Assembly: GCA_900542445.1 (NCBI GenBank)
Contig: UQNN01000033.1
Location: 1 to 10,021, forward strand
Direction: 5' to 3'
Origin: an uncultured Eubacteriales bacterium
GTDB lineage: Bacteria > Bacillota > Clostridia > Christensenellales > Aristaeellaceae
DNA: 10,021 nucleotides
How positions within the stretch are numbered: position 1 is the first letter of the stretch; the number at the start of each line of letters is the position of its first letter. Of this stretch, positions 5,335 through 10,021 are shown in pieces. Below the pieces are notes generated by a model. That model was not told the DNA's origin and did no database searches. It saw only the letters and a list, made by a program, of their open reading frames with translations. The translations under genes were made by a program, and so were the position numbers.

Positions 5335-6312
5335 TTAAGCCTTTCCGGCCAGCAGGCCGCAGAGCGTGCCGGCGCCGTAAACGATGTGCACAACCGGAAA
5401 CAGGAACGGCAGGCAGATAAAAGTCAACAGCTTTCCGCGAGGGGCTTCCAGCGCGGATTTGGCGGCAAAAAAGAGGTCCAGCGCGCCGTAAAGCGTCAGC
5501 ATGGTAAGCAGCGGCCAGCGGCACAGCGGAAGAAGCAGCAAAAGCGCAATCAGCGCCAGCACGAACAGCGCGGGTACGAGATGGCGCGGGGCAAAGCAGC
5601 GCGGCTGAATCCGCATTGTGCGCCCAATCCAGTAGCCGTTGCCCCATTTCTGGCTGAGCTGGCCGCGAAGCGTCTTGCGCGCGGCGTGCCACGAGACGAT
5701 ATCCGGCGAAAAATAGAAGCGGTAACCCGCCTTGCGCATGCGGTAGTGCATGTCGTTATCCTCGGTGCGGCGCAGACGCTCGTCGTAAAAACCCACGCGG
5801 TCATAGACTTCGCGGCGATAGAGCGCGTAGGCCAGCGTATCGACATAGCGCGCTTCTCCGCCGTTGCGGAAAGGCGCTGCGCCGCCGCAGAAGCGCGAGG
5901 TATCCAGCGCGCGCGTGACGGCTTCCCAGGCGTTGTCGGGGTCCGCGCCGATGACGCTTCCGCCGACGATATCCTTTCCGCGAGCCAGCGCGTCGAGATT
6001 TTTTTGCAGAAAATCCTTCGGCATGCGCGCGTGCGCGTCCAGCCGGATGATTGCGTCGCCCGTCGCGGCGCGCAGCGCTACATTGATGCCACAGGCCAGC
6101 CAGCGCTTGGGATTTTCGAGCAGCTTTACCTCGAACGGCGCGCGCTCGGCAAAGCGGCGCATGATTTGCGCGGTATCGTCCGTAGAGGCGCTGTCTACCA
6201 GCAGGGCTTCCAGCTGGCGGGGATCGACGGTCTGCGCAAGCAGATCGCTCAGCAGCGCGTCGAGGCTCTGCGCGGCGTTGTAGGCGACGACAATAAAGCT
6301 GATTTTTGTCAT
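5335..6312 (-). CDS. Family 2 glycosyltransferase, succinoglycan ExoA-like
   Basis: A 325-aa membrane-anchored GT2 enzyme. Domain A (1-120) begins KISFIVVAYNAAQSLDALLSDL and has LVDSASTDDT (38-47), ENPKRWLACGINVAL (66-80) and the sugar-nucleotide/metal motif LDAHA (91-95). The DAHA form in place of DxD, with the following GGSV, is typical of the ExoA branch. TEDNDMHYRMRKAG (183-196) supplies the catalytic ED, and QKWGNGYW (221-228) is a relaxed QxxRW-like motif. The C-terminus has about three membrane helices (244-263, 268-285, 297-323). It should transfer a sugar from a nucleotide donor to a lipid-linked or cell-surface acceptor at the inner membrane face. ATG 6312 is chosen because the family's beta strand begins right there; the frame opens to 6429 inside the upstream gene. 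GGGAG precedes the start by about 8 bases. Donor and acceptor unknown. Confidence 0.9.
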   Translation of the reverse strand: MTKISFIVVAYNAAQSLDALLSDLLAQTVDPRQLEALLVDSASTDDTAQIMRRFAERAPFEVKLLENPKRWLACGINVALRAATGDAIIRLDAHARMPKDFLQKNLDALARGKDIVGGSVIGADPDNAWEAVTRALDTSRFCGGAAPFRNGGEARYVDTLAYALYRREVYDRVGFYDERLRRTEDNDMHYRMRKAGYRFYFSPDIVSWHAARKTLRGQLSQKWGNGYWIGRTMRIQPRCFAPRHLVPALFVLALIALLLLLPLCRWPLLTMLTLYGALDLFFAAKSALEAPRGKLLTFICLPFLFPVVHIVYGAGTLCGLLAGKA

Positions 6313-6343
6313 AGGGAAGTCTCCCGTTTCGTGAAATGGAATG

Positions 6344-7276
6344 TCATTCCGCCGCGTAGACGCGGCTGCGTTCGCGGCAGGTCGCCAACCCAAGCGGCAG
6401 GCCGAAGAAGAACAGCTTTTGCGACACAAACGCGCGCGGGCGCCTTTTCGCCAGCAGCCAGCCCAACTGCATGCACTCGATCATCATCAGCAGCGCCGGC
6501 CCGAAATTCGGAGTGATCAAAAGCAGCAGAAGCGCCAGCCAGTCCAGTGCGTAAAACGTGAATTTTTCCCGTTCATGGCAGATGTAGGCGCGCGCCTGAT
6601 GGGCTTTCATCGCGCAGGCCAGCGCTTGCCCCTCGCCCAGGCGGCGCACGGAAAAGACGGCGGAAAGCGGGCTTCGGTTGTCGCGCACCGCGTCCGTGTG
6701 GAGAATCATCGGAACGGGGATTTCCGCAATGCGGCAGCCCATCGCGTTCAGCCGCGCATGCAGCTCCGCTTCCTCACAGGCGACGGTGTCCGTGGCCCAG
6801 CCGCCGCAGGCGTTCAGCGCTTCGCGGGTAATCATCAGCGCGCCGCCGAACTCCGGGGCGATGCGCTCCTGCGTGCAGCCGAAATAATTTTCATTGCGGC
6901 CAACGACTTCGCTGCCGCGCAGATACACGTCCTCGCGAATGCCGCAGACGCCGTCGTACCCCTTGGCGGCGATAGCCATCAGCGCTTTTTCCGCGAAACC
7001 GGGGCAGAGCTGCATGTCGCCGTCCAGAAACAGCAGATATTCGCCGCGAGCCTCTTTCGCGCCGACAAAGCGTCCCAGCCCGGCGGTCGTCTGTCGTTCG
7101 GCGAGCAGAAAACAGCGCGCGCCCAGGGCCTTTGCCGTTTGCAGGCTTTGATCCGTCGAGCAGGAATCCACATAGACGACCTCGTGAGCCAATACATTGA
7201 GAGCGGTTTGGATGCTCTTCAGGCAGGCGGCAAGCCGCTCTCCCTCGTTTTTGCCGATGACGACGACGCTGATCAA
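6344..7276 (-). CDS. Family 2 glycosyltransferase with C-terminal membrane segment
   Basis: A 310-aa GT2 protein. It opens ISVVVIGKNEGERLAACLKSI, has VVYVDSCSTDQSLQTAKALG (33-52), the metal/nucleotide motif LFLDGD (82-87), FGGALMITREALNACGGW (143-160) and CEEAELHARL (167-176) with the likely catalytic acid. A hydrophobic stretch (about 241-275) and a second weaker one (286-300) suggest membrane anchoring. The start is TTG 7274-7276: GGGAGG (7285-7290 on the + strand) lies 8 bases upstream and the family's first strand begins at the next residue. It is the first gene of the minus-strand operon, 31 bases before the ExoA-like gene. Probably acts in surface polysaccharide or glycolipid assembly; the sugar cannot be told. 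Confidence 0.88.
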   Translation of the reverse strand: MISVVVIGKNEGERLAACLKSIQTALNVLAHEVVYVDSCSTDQSLQTAKALGARCFLLAERQTTAGLGRFVGAKEARGEYLLFLDGDMQLCPGFAEKALMAIAAKGYDGVCGIREDVYLRGSEVVGRNENYFGCTQERIAPEFGGALMITREALNACGGWATDTVACEEAELHARLNAMGCRIAEIPVPMILHTDAVRDNRSPLSAVFSVRRLGEGQALACAMKAHQARAYICHEREKFTFYALDWLALLLLLITPNFGPALLMMIECMQLGWLLAKRRPRAFVSQKLFFFGLPLGLATCRERSRVYAAE

Positions 7277-7304
7277 CGCTCTTTCCTCCCGTGCGACAAT
7301 ATGC

Positions 7305-7335
7305 TATAATACATACATCGTTTATTATCGCACAA
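7305..7335. promoter_or_regulatory. Divergent promoters with overlapping -10 boxes
   Basis: On + an extended -10, TGC-TATAAT (TATAAT at 7305-7310), lies 74 bases before ATG 7384; its -35 region (about 7282-7287) is poor. On - TTGTGC (7335-7330), an 18-base spacer and TATTAT (7311-7306) lie 30 bases before TTG 7276. The two -10 boxes share five base pairs, so polymerase could probably occupy only one at a time. The + box is the stronger call. Confidence 0.55.
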
Positions 7336-7383
7336 AACGGGGCGGTTGACAAGCCGGAAATGCCGCCGGGAAGGGGATGCAGC

Positions 7384-8364
7384 ATGCTGCTCAGCGTTGT
7401 AATACCGTTTTATCAGGTGGAACATTATATCGGGGCGTGTCTGGACGCGTTGGCGGGGCTGCCGGAAGAGGATTGCGAAATCCTGCTGATCGACGACTGT
7501 GGGCGGGACGCAAGCGCAGCAATCGCGGCGGATTACAGCGCGGCGCACCCGAATGCGCGAGTGATTCGCCGGGCACAGAACGGCGGGCTTTCCGCAGCGC
7601 GCAACACGGGACTGGACGCGGCGCAGGGCGAATACGTCTATTTTTTGGACAGCGACGACGTCCCGCACGCGGATGCGTTGTGGCATCTGACACAGGCGGC
7701 AAAGGAAAAGCGGCTGGACGTGGCGAAAGCGCGCTTTCGCTTTCTGGATGACGACACGGGCGAACTGACGGACGGGCCGATGATTCTGCCGACCGACGTG
7801 CTGGAGGGCGGCGCGCTGTTCGCGGCGCAATGTCAAAATGGAACCTACGAACCGATGGTCTGGCAGTGCGTTTATCGGCGCGGCTTTTTGACGGAAAACC
7901 ATTTGCGCATGGCCGAAGGGCTGCTGTTTGAGGATGAGCTGTTTCAGGCCCCCGCGCTGCTGAAGGCCGGGCGCGCGGCGGCGTTTGACGACGTGATTCT
8001 GCATTACCGCCAGCGGGCAGGGAGCATCATGGCGTCGTTCGCCAGAAACGCGAAGTGGTGCGACAGCTATGTGCAGGTCTGCGCGCGGCTGCATGATGTG
8101 GCGCAGAGCCTTCCGGATGGCGCGGCCAAGGCGGCGCTCAATAAACGCGTGGGGCAGATTGCGCTGAACGTAGGAAAAAACATTCCTGCGTATCATCTGC
8201 CGCCGGAAGTCGCGCGCGAGGCGACGGATTTTTTGAAAGCGCATCGACGGCAGCTGGCGCGCTATGCGATGGAGAGCGGAGACGCGGCCGTGACCGTGCA
8301 GGGCGCGCTGCTCAAGCTCTCGCCGGAATTTTTCATTAAACTGTATCAGGGGGCGAAAGCGTGA
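7384..8364 (+). CDS. Family 2 glycosyltransferase, EpsJ/Cps-like
   Basis: A 326-aa soluble GT2 enzyme. LSVVIPFYQVEHYIGACLDAL starts the GT-A fold, followed by ILLIDDCGRDASA (34-46), QNGGLSAARNTGLDAAQGEYVYFLDSDD (65-92) with the LDSDD metal/nucleotide motif, a VWQCVYRRGFL acceptor-side segment (159-169) and LLFEDELF (180-187) with the likely catalytic acid. No membrane helix is seen in the remaining ~140 residues. This form is common in exopolysaccharide and capsule gene sets. ATG 7384 is chosen because GAAGGGG lies 7-13 bases upstream and the GT-A strand starts at residue 2; the frame opens earlier at 7291, through the promoter. Its stop overlaps the start of the adenosyltransferase gene (GTGA, 8361-8364). 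Confidence 0.9.
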   Translation: MLLSVVIPFYQVEHYIGACLDALAGLPEEDCEILLIDDCGRDASAAIAADYSAAHPNARVIRRAQNGGLSAARNTGLDAAQGEYVYFLDSDDVPHADALWHLTQAAKEKRLDVAKARFRFLDDDTGELTDGPMILPTDVLEGGALFAAQCQNGTYEPMVWQCVYRRGFLTENHLRMAEGLLFEDELFQAPALLKAGRAAAFDDVILHYRQRAGSIMASFARNAKWCDSYVQVCARLHDVAQSLPDGAAKAALNKRVGQIALNVGKNIPAYHLPPEVAREATDFLKAHRRQLARYAMESGDAAVTVQGALLKLSPEFFIKLYQGAKA

Positions 8365-8888
8365 AAGGTAAACTGCATGTGTACACCGGGAACGGGAAGG
8401 GAAAGACGACGGCGGCGATGGGGCTGGCGTTGCGCAGTCTCGGCCACGGGCGGCGCGTATTGATCGCGCAGTTTTTGAAGGACGGGCGAAGCGGCGAGCT
8501 GGCGGCGCTTTGCACATTTGAACAGGCGACGATCTATCCGGCCAAGCCGATTTCGGGCTTTGTTTTTGCCATGTCGCCGGAAGAAAAAGAAGAAGCCGCC
8601 CGGCAGCAGAACGCGCAGGCGGCGGATATTCAGAAGACAGCAGAGGCGATTCAACCCGCGCTGACGGTGCTCGACGAGCTGAACGTAGCGCTGTCCTGCG
8701 GCATGGTCACGCAGGAAAACGCGGAGAAGCTCATCGACGCGGCGCTGGCCTTCGGCGATGTGGTCTCAACCGGACGCAACGCGCCGGAATGGCTGAGAGC
8801 GCGCGCGGATTATGTTTCGGAAATCGCCGCGCAGAAGCATCCGTTTGAAACGGAGAAGCTGGCGGCGAGAGAAGGAATTGAATATTAA
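8361..8888 (+). CDS. cobO: Cob(I)alamin / cob(I)yrinic acid a,c-diamide adenosyltransferase
   Basis: A 175-aa cytosolic enzyme of the CobA/CobO/BtuR family, which moves the adenosyl group of ATP onto Co(I) of corrinoids to make adenosylcobalamin. The P-loop GNGKGKTTAA (10-19) is the family's unusual Walker A. LIAQFLK (34-40), VLDELNVAL (103-111, Walker B-like), VSTGRNAPEWL (135-145) and the tail KHPF...LAAREGIEY (159-175) are in the usual order, and length is normal (about 170-200). GTG 8361 is the start, with CAGGGGGC upstream and a 4-base overlap with the glycosyltransferase. No cobalamin riboswitch is visible; it rides on the glycosyltransferase transcript. Co-transcription with a glycosyltransferase is not an obvious functional pairing. 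A strong hairpin follows at 8892. Confidence 0.93.
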   Translation: MKGKLHVYTGNGKGKTTAAMGLALRSLGHGRRVLIAQFLKDGRSGELAALCTFEQATIYPAKPISGFVFAMSPEEKEEAARQQNAQAADIQKTAEAIQPALTVLDELNVALSCGMVTQENAEKLIDAALAFGDVVSTGRNAPEWLRARADYVSEIAAQKHPFETEKLAAREGIEY

Positions 8889-8891
8889 AGG

Positions 8892-8935
8892 CGGGGCTTT
8901 TCATCTTTAATTCATCCGATGAAAAGCCCCGTTTT
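8892..8935 (+). terminator. Terminator of the glycosyltransferase-cobO operon
   Basis: CGGGGCTTTTCATC (8892-8905) pairs perfectly over 14 bp with GATGAAAAGCCCCG (8918-8931), with a 12-base loop and four T residues. It starts 3 bases after the stop. It can also form on the minus strand but lacks a T-run there. Confidence 0.85.
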
Positions 8936-9096
8936 GAGTAAATGAAATTCGGATGAGAAGGGTTTACATCCGTCAGGTATCGCTTTGCTCCCTGACGAAC
9001 CATAATTTCGCTTCGCGATGGAGACGATGAGGCTCTGTCCTCAAACCCCGGCGGGAAACGGAGTTTCCTGCACCTTCCGCTTTGGTTTGAAGCGGC
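8936..9096. other. Hairpin-rich noncoding stretch between converging genes
   Basis: No supportable gene. Several short inverted repeats lie in a row: GTCAGG/CCTGAC around 8973-8998, GGAAAC/GTTTCC around 9055-9069 and CCGCTT/AAGCGG at 9077-9095. An open frame on the minus strand (MVRQGAKRYLTDV...) has no ribosome site and runs through the 8892 terminator, so I do not call it. The CCGCTT/AAGCGG stem lies just downstream of the folT stop and could help end the folT transcript, though no T-run follows. The style resembles intergenic repeat modules of gut Clostridia; one copy is all that can be seen here. Confidence 0.4.
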
Positions 9097-9660
9097 TCAG
9101 CGAACGTCAGCAGGCATGGGAATCCTCTGCACGGTTCGGCAGACCGCCGTCAGCAGCAGGCAGTCGATCGGAAACTGCATCGCATTTTTCAGCGCGCGCA
9201 CCGGAAGCAGCGCCGCCTGAGACGGGCCGTAGAGCATGGTAAGAAAGAGGGTGTTGAGCATGATGTTGACCAATACCATGATGACTGCACGGGCGAGCAC
9301 AATCTGCCAGAGCTTGCGGTCGCTCTCAAAGAGAAACAGACCGTAAATCACGCCGCCCAGCGCTGCCGAAATCGTAAAGCCGGGGAAATAAGGCCCGGTC
9401 GGCTTGAGCAGGAAGCCCAGAATGTCACTCATTGCGCCCTGAATGGCCGCCGCGACGGGGCCGAACAGCATCGCCGTCGGGGCAAGCGCCAAATGCGCCA
9501 GCGAGATTTTAAGGCTGTCGTTCACCTGAATCGTGCCGTAGGAGGAGAGCACCATCTGAATCGCCAGAAACAATCCGACGGTGGTCAACGTCTGCGTGCG
9601 GCGCAGGGTGTGGGCGGATTCGGGAAATTTTCGGAGCAAACGGGAAAAAACGCTGTGCAT
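9097..9660 (-). CDS. folT: Folate ECF transporter S component (FolT)
   Basis: A 187-aa membrane protein, the substrate-binding subunit of an energy-coupling-factor transporter taking up folates. About six helices are seen, starting near residue 25. Family signatures are SLKISLAHLALAPTAMLFGPVAAAIQGAMSDILGFLL (49-85), the GPYFPGFTISAALGGVIYGLFL loop and helix (89-110), and ALKNAMQFPID near the C-terminus. The ATPase and T subunits (EcfA, EcfA', EcfT) are not in the window, as expected for a group II ECF system with a shared energising module. ATG 9660 is chosen because GGAGG lies 8 bases upstream; GTG 9669 overlaps that ribosome site. The THF riboswitch in its leader independently supports folate as substrate. 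Confidence 0.9.
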   Translation of the reverse strand: MHSVFSRLLRKFPESAHTLRRTQTLTTVGLFLAIQMVLSSYGTIQVNDSLKISLAHLALAPTAMLFGPVAAAIQGAMSDILGFLLKPTGPYFPGFTISAALGGVIYGLFLFESDRKLWQIVLARAVIMVLVNIMLNTLFLTMLYGPSQAALLPVRALKNAMQFPIDCLLLTAVCRTVQRIPMPADVR

Positions 9661-9668
9661 AAAAAACA

Positions 9669-9700
9669 CCTCCGCGTATCATAGACCCGGAAAACCGGGC
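9669..9700 (-). promoter_or_regulatory. folT ribosome site and adjoining hairpin
   Basis: CGGAGG (9674-9669) is the ribosome site. CCCGG-TTTT-CCGGG (9699-9686) forms a compact hairpin 11 bases before it. CCTCCG (9753-9748), at the 3' edge of the riboswitch aptamer, is a perfect 6-base complement of the ribosome site. Six T residues (9666-9661) lie between the ribosome site and the ATG. Confidence 0.5.
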
Positions 9701-9747
9701 GGGGATGATTCGCAGAGATGACCGCAGATAAAGAGACAGTTCTGGGC

Positions 9748-9823
9748 CGGAGGGATACCGCGAAAGCCTTGTTTCTTCGTCCCGTGCTTTTCCCATACAC
9801 GAGCACTTAACGCATCCGTACCG
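9748..9823 (-). ncRNA. Tetrahydrofolate (THF) riboswitch
   Basis: Reading the minus strand, the leader holds the conserved THF-aptamer strings in order: GCGTTAAGTG (9813-9804), ATGGGA (9796-9791), GACGAAG (9781-9775) and CGCGGT (9762-9757). Stems fit: P2 GGAT-GCG (9817-9811) with CGC...ATCC (9762-9753), P3 GTGCT (9806-9802) with AGCAC (9788-9784), and a small P4 GAAG (9778-9775) with CTTT (9766-9763). P1 is short or diverged (CGG/CCG, 9823-9821 with 9750-9748). The position about 90 bases upstream of folT is the usual one for this class, which senses reduced folates and normally lowers uptake when folate is plentiful. Confidence 0.85.
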
Positions 9824-9842
9824 TCGCCGCGAAAGACGGCGC

Positions 9843-9873
9843 CCTGTCATCTTCACGAATCGCTTGTGACAGG
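9843..9873 (-). other. Hairpin at the 5' end of the folT leader
   Basis: CCTGTCA (9873-9867) and TGACAGG (9849-9843) form a 7-bp stem at the expected start of the transcript, about 20 bases before the riboswitch. A second hairpin (GCCGTC/GACGGT, 9840-9820) lies between it and the aptamer and would compete with the aptamer's P1. Role unknown; possibly a 5' stabilising structure. Confidence 0.45.
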
Positions 9874-9876
9874 AGC

Positions 9877-9905
9877 ATTATACTGAATCAAAAGGTAATT
9901 TGCAA
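9877..9905 (-). promoter_or_regulatory. Promoter of folT
   Basis: On the minus strand TTGCAA (9905-9900), a 17-base spacer and TATAAT (9882-9877) give a good sigma-A promoter, with transcription expected to begin near 9870, about 210 bases before the start codon. The leader between them holds the riboswitch. Nothing else is seen from 9906 to 9966 apart from A/T-rich sequence. Confidence 0.82.
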
Positions 9906-9966
9906 TGGTTTTACAGGCTTTCGTATAAATTCCAAAATGTTATTTTGCGCATTTCAATCTTGAATG

Positions 9967-10021
9967 GGGGTTGTCTCACTAAAAAGAGGCAACTCCTTTT
10001 TGGTGCAAAAAAAGCATTCGG
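9967..10021 (+). repeat. Right copy of the ~57 bp inverted dispersed repeat, cut by the window end
   Basis: This is the reverse complement of 41-97 with three small differences. On the + strand GGGGTTGTCTC...GAGGCAACTCC followed by TTTTT (9967-10001) has terminator form, although no + strand gene lies upstream. The window stops at GCATTCGG (10014-10021), one arm of the GCATTCGG/CCGAATGC terminator that is complete at the left end. A minus-strand gene beyond the right edge probably ends in the same terminator. Confidence 0.8.

Noticed and set aside
5245..6516. Long + strand frame of 423 codons, and a similar one at 6341-7309
   Set aside because: They are antisense shadows of the glycosyltransferase genes: low-complexity Arg/Ala-rich products with no domains, caused by high GC.
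8731..9003. Minus-strand 90-aa frame starting MVRQGAKRYLTDV
   Set aside because: It has no ribosome site, runs through the perfect hairpin at 8892-8931 and into cobO on the other strand.
1..10021. CRISPR array, prophage, transposase or toxin-antitoxin pair
   Set aside because: No regularly spaced direct repeats, integrase, transposase, phage structural gene or recognisable toxin was found on either strand.

Overview
The window looks like chromosome of an endospore-forming anaerobic member of the Clostridia (Bacillota), probably a gut-type lineage. Evidence: a CotF-type spore coat gene, a Gram-positive-type tRNA-Trp with encoded CCA, strong sigma-A promoters, consensus AGGAGG-type ribosome sites, a folate ECF transporter S component under a tetrahydrofolate (THF) riboswitch, and a cob(I)alamin adenosyltransferase. 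Coding regions are GC-rich with G/C-rich third positions. I cannot name the genus.

Layout, left to right. (1) 1-197: a terminator from an upstream + gene, one copy of a ~57 bp repeat, and the leader of a radical SAM gene. (2) 198-1966, +: a radical SAM enzyme overlapping by TGATG with a secreted C39-like papain-fold protein, closed by a perfect 13 bp hairpin that also serves the converging minus-strand genes. (3) 2013-2448, -: a two-gene spore coat pair, CotF-type plus a 57-aa partner. (4) 2588-4122, +: a TetR-family regulator with a consensus promoter, and a seven-helix membrane protein. A 13-bp palindrome sits at the tetR start site and recurs in front of the membrane gene, so the pair reads as a small self-contained regulon. 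(5) 4133-4387: a doubtful small ORF of different composition. (6) 4446-4700, -: tRNA-Trp with its own consensus promoter and two tandem terminators. (7) 4734-7276, -: three closely packed genes (family 2 glycosyltransferase, ExoA-like glycosyltransferase, YdcF/DUF218 protein). (8) 7305-8888, +: a divergent pair, a third family 2 glycosyltransferase overlapping (GTGA) with corrinoid adenosyltransferase; the divergent promoters appear to share overlapping -10 boxes near 7306. (9) 8936-9096: a hairpin-rich intergenic stretch. (10) 9097-9905, -: folT with a THF riboswitch leader and promoter. (11) 9967-10021: a second, inverted copy of the ~57 bp repeat.

How the parts work together: the two glycosyltransferase operons probably build a surface polysaccharide or modify the cell wall, with YdcF in the same envelope context. 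The folT unit is a self-regulated vitamin uptake gene whose ATP-binding module must lie elsewhere. The least described parts are the radical SAM/C39 pair and the TetR/seven-helix membrane protein module with its matching operators. No mobile-element gene, CRISPR array or phage gene is visible. All functional calls come from reading motifs; no database search was run.
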